Origin: Curvibacter delicatus NBRC 14919
GTDB taxonomy: Bacteria; Pseudomonadota; Gammaproteobacteria; Burkholderiales; Burkholderiaceae_C
Length of the DNA stretch: 64,000 nt
Direction: 5' to 3'
Assembly: GCF_001592265.1 (NCBI RefSeq)
Contig: NZ_BCWP01000010.1
Span: forward strand, 35,165-99,164
Position 1 is the first letter of the stretch, and every line of letters starts with the position of its first letter. The notes beneath the pieces were generated by a model. The model worked only from the letters and a program-made list of their open reading frames with translations, had not been told where the DNA came from and ran no database searches. The translations under genes were made by a program, and so were the position numbers. Positions 57,048 to 64,000 of this stretch are shown here, piece by piece.

Positions 57048-57080
57048 AACGCCCCGCAGCCGCAAGGCCCGGGGCGTTTT
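57048..57080 (+). terminator. Rho-independent terminator after purU
   Basis: AACGCCCCG (57048-57056) and CGGGGCGTT (57070-57078) pair and are followed by T residues. The next gene converges from the other side. Confidence 0.85.
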
Positions 57081-57095
57081 TCGGACCACGGCAGA

Positions 57096-58250
57096 TCAGG
57101 CGGCAGCCGGCATCTTTTCCTTGAAGCCCAGCTTGTCCAGTGCGTCCGACAGCTGCTTCACGCTGCGATCGGGCTGGTGCAATTTGTCCAGACCAAACAG
57201 GCCGATGCGGAAGGTGCTGAAGTCAGCCGGTTCGTCACACTGCAACGGCACGCCGGCAGCAGTCTGCAAGCCCAAGCCCAGGAATTTCTTGCTGTTCTGC
57301 ACCTCCGGGTCGGTGGTGTAGCTCACCACCACACCAGGCGCCTTGAAGCCCTCGGCAGCCACGCTGACAAAACCGCGGCTCTCCAGCAGGGCGCGTACCT
57401 TGGCGCCGAGCGCAATCTGTTCCTGGCGCACTTTCTCGAAGCCGTAGAGCTTGGTCTCGCGCATCACCTCGTCAAGCCGTGCCAGCGCGTCGGTCGGCAT
57501 GGTGGTGTGATACGTGTGGCCACCGTTTTCATAGGCTTCCATGACCTGCAGCCACTTCTTGAGGTCGGCCGCAAAACTGGTGCTGGTGGTGCTTTCGATG
57601 GCGGCGCGGGCGCGCTCGCTGAGCATGACCATGGCGCAGGCGGGTGAACCGCTCCAGCCTTTTTGCGGCGCACTCACCAGCACATCCACGCCGGTGGCCT
57701 GCATGTCCACCCACATGCAGCCGGAGGCGATGCAGTCGAGCACGAACAGACCGCCAACCTCATGCACGGCGTCGGTCACCTTGCGGATGTAGTCGTCCGG
57801 CAGGATCATGCCGGCGGCGGTTTCCACGTGCGGAGCGAACACCACGTCGGGACGCTTGGCCTTGATGGTGGCCACGACTTCCTCGACAGGGCAGGGAATC
57901 CAGGATGCCTGCGATCCGCCGCCAATGCGGCGCGCCTTCAGCACGGTGGACTCGGCAGGAATGTTGCCCATGTCAAAGATCTGGGTCCAGCGGTAGCTGA
58001 ACCAGCCGTTGCGGATGACCAAGGTCTTCTTGCCGGTGGCGAACTGGCGTGCCACGGCTTCCATGCCGAAGGTGCCACTGCCTGGCACCAACACGGCGGA
58101 CTTGGCTTTGTAGACTTCCTTGAGGATGCCGGAGATGTCCTTCATCACGCCCTGAAAGCGTTTGGACATGTGATTGAGGGCACGATCGGTGTAGACGACG
58201 GAAAACTCGAGCAGACCGTCAGGGTCTACATTGGGCAACAAGCCAGGCAT
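57096..58250 (-). CDS. Class V aminotransferase (alanine-glyoxylate / serine-glyoxylate type)
   Basis: A 384-residue PLP enzyme. The start MPGLLPNVDPDGLLEFSVVY follows a GGAG site; an upstream open frame is rejected. Fold-type I motifs are AVLVPGSGTFGMEAVARQF, PHVETAAGMILPDDYIRKVT, LFVLDCIASGCMWVDM and SAPQKGWSGSPACAMVML, where the Lys binds PLP. The family moves amino groups between glyoxylate or pyruvate and alanine or serine. A glyoxylate link would fit glcD at 59254, which makes glyoxylate from glycolate. Confidence 0.88.
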   Translation of the reverse strand: MPGLLPNVDPDGLLEFSVVYTDRALNHMSKRFQGVMKDISGILKEVYKAKSAVLVPGSGTFGMEAVARQFATGKKTLVIRNGWFSYRWTQIFDMGNIPAESTVLKARRIGGGSQASWIPCPVEEVVATIKAKRPDVVFAPHVETAAGMILPDDYIRKVTDAVHEVGGLFVLDCIASGCMWVDMQATGVDVLVSAPQKGWSGSPACAMVMLSERARAAIESTTSTSFAADLKKWLQVMEAYENGGHTYHTTMPTDALARLDEVMRETKLYGFEKVRQEQIALGAKVRALLESRGFVSVAAEGFKAPGVVVSYTTDPEVQNSKKFLGLGLQTAAGVPLQCDEPADFSTFRIGLFGLDKLHQPDRSVKQLSDALDKLGFKEKMPAAA

Positions 58251-58332
58251 GGCGATCTCCGGGTAAGTATGGTTCTTCTGGAAGGCTCGCGAAAAGCTTA
58301 GCACGCCAAGCATGCCCTTGGCATCCGGGGTA

Positions 58333-59184
58333 TTACCCGGCCGGATGTGTGCCCATGGCCTCACCCAGCCGGATGGGCTGCCCCGGCGCCCAGGCCGGAT
58401 GAAAGCCGATCTGCCCACGCGGCCACAGCATCACCACCGTGGAACCCAGCAGGAAACGGCCCATTTCTTCGCCCTGCTTCAGGCGCACGTCCTGCCCCTC
58501 GTAGCGCCATTCGTGGACCGCGGGACGGCGCGGCGGGTTGACCACACCATGCCAGACCGTGGCCATGCTGCCCACGATGGTGGCGCCGACCAGGGTCAGC
58601 ACCAGCGGGCCATGGGCCGTGTCGAACACGCAGACCACACGCTCGTTGCGGGCGAACAGGCCCGGCACGCCGCGGGCCGTGGTTGGATTGACGGAAAACA
58701 GCTCGCCCGGCACGTAGATCATGCGGGCAAGCACACCGTCACAGGGCATGTGAATCCGGTGGTAGTCGCGCGGACTCAGATACAAGGTGGCAAAACTGCC
58801 GCCCTCGAACTGGGCCGCCAGCGCGGCATCGCCGCCGACCAGGGCCGTCGTGGAATAACGATGGCCCTTGGCTTGAAAAATCTGGTCCTGCTCGATCGCT
58901 CCGAACTGGCTGATGGCGCCATCCACTGGGCAGATGAAATCGGCTGCCGCCAGCGGGCGGGCGCCGTCTTTCAGCGGGCGGGTGAAAAACTCGTTGAAGG
59001 TAGCGTAGCTGGCCGGATCGGGATTCGCGGCTTCGCTCATGTTCACGCCATAACGGCGAATGAAGCGGCGGATGATGCCGGTGGTGAGTGCCCCCATGGG
59101 CGCTCCGGCAACCTGGCCGGCAAGCGCCGTCAGGGCCTTTTTCGGCAACAGATACTGGGGTAGCACAGCAAGACGATCGGACAC
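58333..59184 (-). CDS. psd: Phosphatidylserine decarboxylase
   Basis: Psd makes phosphatidylethanolamine at the inner membrane. The 283-residue proenzyme starts at GTG 59184 (VSDRLAVLPQYLLPKKALTA); an in-frame TTG at 59235 would add 17 unlike residues. Catalytic-triad parts are VDGAISQFG (Asp), DYHRIHMP (His) and the self-cleavage site FLLGSTVVML, whose Ser becomes the pyruvoyl group. Length is normal. A TATAAT on the minus strand at 59227-59222 is a likely -10 box. It is divergent from glcD. Confidence 0.95.
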   Translation of the reverse strand: MSDRLAVLPQYLLPKKALTALAGQVAGAPMGALTTGIIRRFIRRYGVNMSEAANPDPASYATFNEFFTRPLKDGARPLAAADFICPVDGAISQFGAIEQDQIFQAKGHRYSTTALVGGDAALAAQFEGGSFATLYLSPRDYHRIHMPCDGVLARMIYVPGELFSVNPTTARGVPGLFARNERVVCVFDTAHGPLVLTLVGATIVGSMATVWHGVVNPPRRPAVHEWRYEGQDVRLKQGEEMGRFLLGSTVVMLWPRGQIGFHPAWAPGQPIRLGEAMGTHPAG

Positions 59185-59221
59185 GGTAGCTACCGCCAGG
59201 GTGAAAGTGAATGAACCGCAA

Positions 59222-59227
59222 ATTATA
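59222..59227 (-). promoter_or_regulatory. Candidate -10 box of psd
   Basis: TATAAT on the minus strand lies about 40 bp before the psd GTG. No good -35 is apparent. Confidence 0.4.
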
Positions 59228-59253
59228 GTGAGCAAGGCCTAGAATCCTTCCCC

Positions 59254-60756
59254 ATGAATGCCACCCTCTCCAGCCCTCAGGTCAATGCCCAGCAGCGGGC
59301 CGAACGGCAAGCGCAAGTTGTCCAGGCTCTGCAGGCCGTGTTGCCCGCCCATGCCCTGCTGTGGCACAGCGAGGACGTCACGCCCTACGAATGCGACGGC
59401 CTGACCGCCTACCGTCAGCGCCCGCTGGTGGTGGCCCTGCCCGAGACCGAGGCGCAGGTGCAAGCTGTGCTCAAGACCTGTCATGCACTGGGTGTGCCGG
59501 TGGTGCCCCGTGGCGCCGGCACCGGCTTGTCGGGCGGCGCCATGCCGCTGGCCCAGGGCGTCACGCTGAGCCTGGCCAAATTCAACCAGATCCTGAAGAT
59601 CGACCCGACCAGCCGTACGGCCGTGGTGCAGGCCGGCGTGCGCAACCTCGCCATCAGCGAAGCCGCCGCCCCCTACGGCATGTACTACGCCCCAGACCCA
59701 TCGAGCCAGATCGCCTGCACCATCGGCGGCAACGTGGCCGAGAACTCCGGTGGCGTGCACTGCCTCAAGTACGGCCTGACCGTGCACAACGTGCTCAAGG
59801 TGCGTGGCTACACCATCGAGGGCGAGCCGGTCGAGTTCGGCAGCGATGCACTGGATGCCGCCGGCTACGACCTGCTGAGTGTTTTCATTGGCTCCGAAGG
59901 CATGCTGGCCGTGACGATGGAAGTCACCGTGCGCCTGGTGCCGAAGCCGCAATTGGCCCGCTGCATCATGGCCAGCTTCGACGACATGCGCAAAGCCGGT
60001 GACGCCGTGGCGGCCGTGATTGCCGCCGGCATCATCCCGGCCGGGCTGGAAATGATGGACAAGCCCATGACGGCAGCGGTGGAAGACTTCGTGCACGCCG
60101 GCTACGACCTCAACGCCGAGGCTATCCTGCTGTGCGAAAGCGACGGCACACCCGAGGAAGTGGAAGAGGAAATCGGCCGCATGAGCGACGTACTGCGCGC
60201 AGCCGGCGCCACGGCGCTGGCCGTCAGCCGCGACGAGGCCGAGCGGCTGCGCTTCTGGAGCGGCCGCAAGAACGCCTTCCCGGCCAGCGGCCGCCTGGCA
60301 CCCGACTACATGTGCATGGACTCGACCATCCCGCGCCGCCGACTGGCCGACATCCTGCTTGCGATCCAGCAGATGGAAAAAAAATACGGCCTGCGCTGCG
60401 CCAATGTGTTCCACGCCGGCGATGGCAACCTGCATCCGCTGATCCTGTTCGACGCCAACGACCCGGATCAGCTGCACCGCTGCGAGCTGTTTGGCGCCGA
60501 CATCCTGGAAACCAGCGTTGCCATGGGTGGCACCGTCACCGGCGAGCATGGCGTGGGCGTGGAGAAACTCAACTCCATGTGTGTGCAGTTCAGCCGGGAA
60601 GAGAACGAACAGATGCTCGGCCTCAAACGCGCATTTGATCCGCAGAGCCTGCTCAACCCGGGCAAGGTGATCCCGACGCACAACCGCTGCGCCGAATACG
60701 GCAAGATGCTGGTACGAGGCGGCCAGATCTCGCACCCCGATCTGCCACGTTTCTGA
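59254..60756 (+). CDS. glcD: Glycolate oxidase FAD-binding subunit (GlcD-like)
   Basis: A 500-residue FAD-linked oxidase that oxidises glycolate or D-lactate. The PCMH FAD-binding domain is at about 55-235 (VVPRGAGTGLSGGAMPL, SSQIACTIGGNVAENSGGVH) and the FAD-oxidase C domain at about 270-480 (NVFHAGDGNLHPLILFD, MGGTVTGEHGVGVEKLN). GlcD normally works with GlcE and GlcF, but the genes that follow are lrgA and lrgB, so its partners are elsewhere or it acts alone. It is an operon with lrgAB judged by 10-bp and 3-bp gaps. Confidence 0.9.
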   Translation: MNATLSSPQVNAQQRAERQAQVVQALQAVLPAHALLWHSEDVTPYECDGLTAYRQRPLVVALPETEAQVQAVLKTCHALGVPVVPRGAGTGLSGGAMPLAQGVTLSLAKFNQILKIDPTSRTAVVQAGVRNLAISEAAAPYGMYYAPDPSSQIACTIGGNVAENSGGVHCLKYGLTVHNVLKVRGYTIEGEPVEFGSDALDAAGYDLLSVFIGSEGMLAVTMEVTVRLVPKPQLARCIMASFDDMRKAGDAVAAVIAAGIIPAGLEMMDKPMTAAVEDFVHAGYDLNAEAILLCESDGTPEEVEEEIGRMSDVLRAAGATALAVSRDEAERLRFWSGRKNAFPASGRLAPDYMCMDSTIPRRRLADILLAIQQMEKKYGLRCANVFHAGDGNLHPLILFDANDPDQLHRCELFGADILETSVAMGGTVTGEHGVGVEKLNSMCVQFSREENEQMLGLKRAFDPQSLLNPGKVIPTHNRCAEYGKMLVRGGQISHPDLPRF

Positions 60757-60766
60757 AGCCGCACTG

Positions 60767-61126
60767 ATGCTCGGCTTGCGCGGCTTTGCCTGGTTGCTGC
60801 TGTTTCAGTCGGCTGGCGAGCTGCTGGCGCATGGTCTGCGCCTGCCGTTTCCCGGCCCGGTGGTGGGCATGCTGTTGCTGCTGTTTGCCCTGAGCTTCAA
60901 AGCCGTGCGCGAACCCGTCGCGGCCTGCGCCGATTACCTGCTGTCCCATCTGTCGCTGCTGTTCGTGCCGGTGGGCGTGGGCGTCATGACGCACCTGGGC
61001 CTGATCAGCGCCTTCGGTCTGCGCATGTTGCTGACCATCGTCTTGTCCACCTGGCTGGGGTTGGCGGTCACGGCCTTGGTGCTGCGTGCATTGACGCGAC
61101 GCGGCCAAGCGCCCCAGGAGAACTGA
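60767..61126 (+). CDS. lrgA: CidA/LrgA-family membrane protein
   Basis: A 119-residue inner-membrane protein with four helices. Family motifs are LRLPFPGPVVGMLLLLFALS and LFVPVGVGVMTHLGLI. LrgA pairs with LrgB; such pairs were first linked to holin-like functions and later to pyruvate or glycolate/glycerate transport. It lies 10 bp after glcD and 3 bp before lrgB. Confidence 0.92.
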   Translation: MLGLRGFAWLLLFQSAGELLAHGLRLPFPGPVVGMLLLLFALSFKAVREPVAACADYLLSHLSLLFVPVGVGVMTHLGLISAFGLRMLLTIVLSTWLGLAVTALVLRALTRRGQAPQEN

Positions 61127-61129
61127 GCC

Positions 61130-61855
61130 ATGCCCAAGTTTGTTGAGTTGTGGGTCTACCTCTCCACCACGCCGCTGTTCGGCCTCACCGCCACGCTGGT
61201 GGTGTATGTGCTGGCGCACGCCCTGTATGTCCGCCTGCAGCAAGCCCCCTGGGCCAACCCGGTGCTGTGGACGGTGATCACCATTGCAGGCGGGCTGCTT
61301 GCCACCGATGTCCCCTACCCCACCTATTTCTCCGGTGCCCAGTTCATCCACTTCCTGCTCGGCCCGGCGGTGGTGGCACTGGCCTGGCCACTGTGGCAGC
61401 GACGCGAAGAACTGCGCCGCCGCTGGGCACCCTTGCTGCTGGCAGCACTCGCCGGTGGCGCGGCCTCCGCCGGTTCGGCACTGGCACTGGGCTGGGCCTT
61501 CGGCTTGCCTTCCGACGTATTGTTGTCACTGGCCTCCAAGTCGGTCACCGCGCCGGTGGCCATGGGCATTGCCGAGCAGATTGGCGGCATCCCGGCGCTG
61601 GCGGCCGTGTTCGCCGTACTGACCGGCATCATCGGCGCCCTGAGCGGCAAATACCTGTTCGATCTGCTGCGCATCTCCACCACGCCAGACGGCTGGATGG
61701 CGCGCGGCTTTGCCCTGGGCACCACCTCGCACGGCCTGGGCGCAGCGCGCGCGCTGCAGGTCAACGCCGACGCCGGCGCCTATGCCGGCCTGGCGTTGGG
61801 CCTGCAGGTGGTGCTGGCCTCGCTGCTCATCCCGCTGCTGTTTCGCTGGCTCTGA
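61130..61855 (+). CDS. lrgB: LrgB-family membrane protein
   Basis: A 241-residue inner-membrane protein with about six helices and the family blocks YFSGAQFIHFLLGPAVVALA, LASKSVTAPVAMGIAEQIGG and GFALGTTSHGLGAARALQ. The plant plastid glycolate/glycerate transporter PLGG1 is an LrgA-LrgB fusion, so this pair next to glcD is a good candidate glycolate importer or exporter. That substrate is inferred from context and homology, not seen directly. Confidence 0.92.
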   Translation: MPKFVELWVYLSTTPLFGLTATLVVYVLAHALYVRLQQAPWANPVLWTVITIAGGLLATDVPYPTYFSGAQFIHFLLGPAVVALAWPLWQRREELRRRWAPLLLAALAGGAASAGSALALGWAFGLPSDVLLSLASKSVTAPVAMGIAEQIGGIPALAAVFAVLTGIIGALSGKYLFDLLRISTTPDGWMARGFALGTTSHGLGAARALQVNADAGAYAGLALGLQVVLASLLIPLLFRWL

Positions 61856-61925
61856 ATCAGGCCGCGTCAGGCACCGGTGGTACATTGCGGCGCGATATTT
61901 CCGTTTTCCCAACTGGAGTGACACC

Positions 61926-62897
61926 ATGATTCTTGCTTTCAAGCGCCGCACCCTGGGCCTGGCTGCCGCCGGCCTGCTGTTTGGCTCGCTGGCGACAGCT
62001 CAGCCCGCCACCATCAAGCTGATGGTCGGTTTCCCGCCCGGGGGCGGCACCGATGCCATCGCCCGTGTGCTGGCCGACAAGCTCAAGGACCAGCTTGGTG
62101 CCAACGTCATCGTGGACAACAAGGCGGGTGCTGGCGGCCAGATCGCGGCGCAAGCACTCAGGGCGGCGCCGGCAGACGGATCGGTGCTGTTCCTGTCGCA
62201 TGATCACACCATCTCCATCCTGCCGCAGGTCGTCAAGAACCCCGGCTTCGACCCGGCACACGACTTCGTGCCGGTGGCTGGCTTCGCCAGCTTCGCCAAT
62301 GGCCTGGCGGTCTCGGGCGGCACGCCCGCCAAGACGGTGAACGAGTACGTGGCCTGGGTGCGTGAACACGGCAAGGGCAAAGGCACCGTAGGCGTGCCGG
62401 CACCGGCCTCGACCCCGGAATTCTTCGTCAAGGTGATCGGCGAAAAATACAAACTCGATCTGCAGGCCGTGCCTTACCGCGGCAGCGCGCCGATGATGGG
62501 CGACATGCTGGGCAACCAGATTGCTGCCGGTGTCGGCTCGGTGCCCGACTTCATCGAGAACCACAAGGCTGGCAAGATCCGTATCGTGGCAGTGATTGGA
62601 GCCAAGCGCCAGGCCCTGCTGCCGGATGTGCCGACCTTCGATGAACTCGGCCTGAAGGGTTTCGACGACCTGCCCTACTACGGGATCTTTGCCCCGCATG
62701 GAACGCCCAAAGCAACGCTGGACCGCTACTCGGATGCACTGGCCAAGGTCATCGCCCTGCCGGAAGTGCGCGAACGCCTCACCACCATGGGACTGACCGT
62801 TGGTCACATGACATCCCAGCAACTCGCCAACCGCGAACGCGCCTACACCAAGACCTGGGCCAAGATCATCAAGGACAGCGGCTTCCAGGCCCAGTAA
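61926..62897 (+). CDS. Bug-family tripartite tricarboxylate transporter receptor
   Basis: A 323-residue periplasmic receptor with signal peptide (TLGLAAAGLLFGSLATAQP). Bug features are IKLMVGFPPGGGTDAIARVL, VIVDNKAGAGGQIAAQALRA, PADGSVLFLSHDHTISI, VPYRGSAPMMGDMLGNQ and LPDVPTFDELGLKGF. ATG 61926 follows a GGAG site; the long open frame upstream is lrgB shadow. It lies 70 bp after lrgB and could be co-transcribed, which would again suggest a small organic acid ligand. No TctA/B partner is present. Confidence 0.92.
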   Translation: MILAFKRRTLGLAAAGLLFGSLATAQPATIKLMVGFPPGGGTDAIARVLADKLKDQLGANVIVDNKAGAGGQIAAQALRAAPADGSVLFLSHDHTISILPQVVKNPGFDPAHDFVPVAGFASFANGLAVSGGTPAKTVNEYVAWVREHGKGKGTVGVPAPASTPEFFVKVIGEKYKLDLQAVPYRGSAPMMGDMLGNQIAAGVGSVPDFIENHKAGKIRIVAVIGAKRQALLPDVPTFDELGLKGFDDLPYYGIFAPHGTPKATLDRYSDALAKVIALPEVRERLTTMGLTVGHMTSQQLANRERAYTKTWAKIIKDSGFQAQ

Positions 62898-62911
62898 GAA
62901 CCAGCCTCAAA

Positions 62912-62951
62912 GGCTCCAGCTCCGCCAGCCAAAGGCCTGTCGACTGGAGCC
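62912..62951. terminator. Hairpin between converging Bug receptor and chemoreceptor genes
   Basis: GGCTCCAG (62912-62919) and CTGGAGCC (62944-62951) are perfect 8-bp arms with a 24-base GC-rich loop. No T-run follows, so it is only a candidate. Confidence 0.4.
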
Positions 62952-63002
62952 CGCCTCCTTCAAACGGTCTGTCTGGCCTTGCCAGCAGCTGTTTGCAGCG
63001 TC

Positions 63003-64000
63003 TTAGAACGTCTCCCAGTCATCTTCCGTACTGGCCGCCGCGGACTGGCTGAGCGGCTTGGCGGCAGGTGCCTTCTTCGGTGCTGCAGCAGTGGACGCGC
63101 CTTTGAGTTCCTTTTTCATCTGCACCACTGCAGCCCCAACTTGGCTGGATGCTTTTGAGAAAGCAGTGTTGCCACCAAGTTGCTGCTCGGCCACGTCATA
63201 AGCGCCTTGGTTGATCAGCCGCGCCACTTTGCCGGCCTCTTGGTGAAACTCCCGGTGCGCATCCATCAGGCTGACAAAGCTGGGTTTGCCGCCGTATTGC
63301 GATTGACCCGCCCCATGCAGCCATTTGCCCAGCACGCAGCAATCATCACAACTGATGGTTTCGGCGTCCATGGTTTCATGACGCATGGCTGCCGTACGCA
63401 ATTTGGCGCGCCAGTCGGCATGTGCCTGGATGGCCCCATCCAGATCAATCCCCGCGCCCCCCTCTTTCTCCACAGACGAGGCAGCAGCAGGCCGGGTTAG
63501 GGCACGTCGCTCCATCGTCCTGGAGGATGCAGAAGAGTAAACAGCCGTGGACGGGGTAGCCAGAGGCCTTTGCCCCTGAACTGACAGTTTGAACACCGAC
63601 ACCGCCTGCACCAGGTCGTTGGCCTGCCCCTTGAGGCTGGAGGCCGCCGCTGCCATCTCTTCCACCAGCGCAGCGTTCTGCTGCGTGGCCTGGTCCATCT
63701 GCGTCACGGCCTCGCCCACCTGCGCCACGCCCTGGCTCTGTTCGGTACTCGCGGCACTGATCTCGCCCATGATGTCGGTCACGCGGCGGATCGATGCCAC
63801 CACCTCGCTCATGGTGGTACCAGCCTGGTCCACCAGGGCACTGCCTTGTTCGACACGCGTCACGCTGTCGGTGATCAGGGTCTTGATTTCCTTGGCGGCT
63901 TCGGCACTGCGGCCGGCCAAGCTACGCACCTCGCTGGCCACCACGGCAAAACCACGGCCTTGTTCACCAGCGCGCGCGGCTTCCACCGCCGCGTTCAGGG
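63003..64000 (-). CDS. Methyl-accepting chemotaxis protein with CZB domain (5' part outside window)
   Basis: Only the C-terminal ~332 residues are visible. They contain the MCP signalling hairpin tip ([20 protein letters not shown]), a long coiled coil to about 150 residues in, and a CZB chemoreceptor zinc-binding domain. CZB marks are HADWRAKLR (His), [17 protein letters not shown] (Cys), and [15 protein letters not shown] (His), a 1-Cys/3-His-like zinc site. CZB receptors respond to zinc or to oxidants such as HOCl through the cysteine. The sensor and membrane parts are off the edge. Confidence 0.92.
   Translation of the reverse strand, partial: LNAAVEAARAGEQGRGFAVVASEVRSLAGRSAEAAKEIKTLITDSVTRVEQGSALVDQAGTTMSEVVASIRRVTDIMGEISAASTEQSQGVAQVGEAVTQMDQATQQNAALVEEMAAAASSLKGQANDLVQAVSVFKLSVQGQRPLATPSTAVYSSASSRTMERRALTRPAAASSVEKEGGAGIDLDGAIQAHADWRAKLRTAAMRHETMDAETISCDDCCVLGKWLHGAGQSQYGGKPSFVSLMDAHREFHQEAGKVARLINQGAYDVAEQQLGGNTAFSKASSQVGAAVVQMKKELKGASTAAAPKKAPAAKPLSQSAAASTEDDWETF

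Noticed and set aside
59239..60735. A 498-residue frame antisense to glcD
   Set aside because: glcD has complete motifs on the plus strand; the antisense translation is shadow-like.

Overview
The window is a chromosomal segment of a high-GC betaproteobacterium, most likely Burkholderiales and Comamonadaceae-like. The lineage signs are three orphan Bug-type (tripartite tricarboxylate) solute receptors, a PhaM granule regulator, a DUF3567 protein, and dense coding with long shadow ORFs. No rRNA, tRNA, CRISPR array, transposase or prophage gene was recognised. One stretch, a lone Mrr-type endonuclease gene, is clearly AT-richer than its surroundings.

Layout. 1-9.2 kb: a broken HbpS/GlcG-like gene, a LysR regulator, a SPOR protein, recG/queA, a Bug receptor, and the glutathione-dependent formaldehyde pair (adhC, fghA). 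9.2-19.4 kb: tgt, a CHASE-PAS-PAS-GGDEF-EAL c-di-GMP protein, an unknown EF-hand membrane protein, a flavin reductase, mrr, and an MFS-PlsC fusion. 19.4-26.2 kb: a type I sulfide:quinone oxidoreductase behind a textbook FNR-type promoter, a small partner gene, a FIST protein, PhaM, and a GntR-controlled FAH-hydrolase/Bug-receptor operon. 26.3-34.9 kb: a leftward copper-acquisition island with two TonB receptors (one with the complete OprC-type CxxxM/HxM copper site), two PCu(A)C chaperones with intact Cu motifs, one YcnI protein, one DsrE-like protein, three DUF2946 proteins and two coupled small ORFs. 35.1-42.3 kb: an enoyl-CoA hydratase, a DksA-like zinc-finger gene and a translational-machinery-protein gene behind a second FNR-type promoter, a second FAH hydrolase with a divergent IclR regulator, and DUF3108, DUF3567, AbrB-family and ChaN genes. 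42.3-56.0 kb: a complete pel exopolysaccharide operon (pelA to pelG, transcribed leftward) preceded by galE. 56.2-64 kb: purU, a class V aminotransferase, psd, glcD-lrgA-lrgB, a third Bug receptor, and a truncated chemoreceptor with a zinc-binding CZB domain.

How it fits together. The pel locus is the largest single system. PelA keeps its hydrolase and deacetylase residues and PelD keeps its c-di-GMP contacts. PelB is encoded as two proteins, the second with its own signal peptide and ribosome binding site. The adjacent GalE has a Cys where the E. coli enzyme has Tyr299, which suggests it can make UDP-GalNAc for Pel. The copper island looks like two diverged copies of a chaperone-DUF2946-receptor module. 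The two FNR-type promoters tie sulfide oxidation and a ribosome/stringency-related pair to low oxygen. The glcD-lrgAB cluster suggests glycolate uptake and oxidation.

All functional calls come from reading motifs and recalling families; no database search was run.
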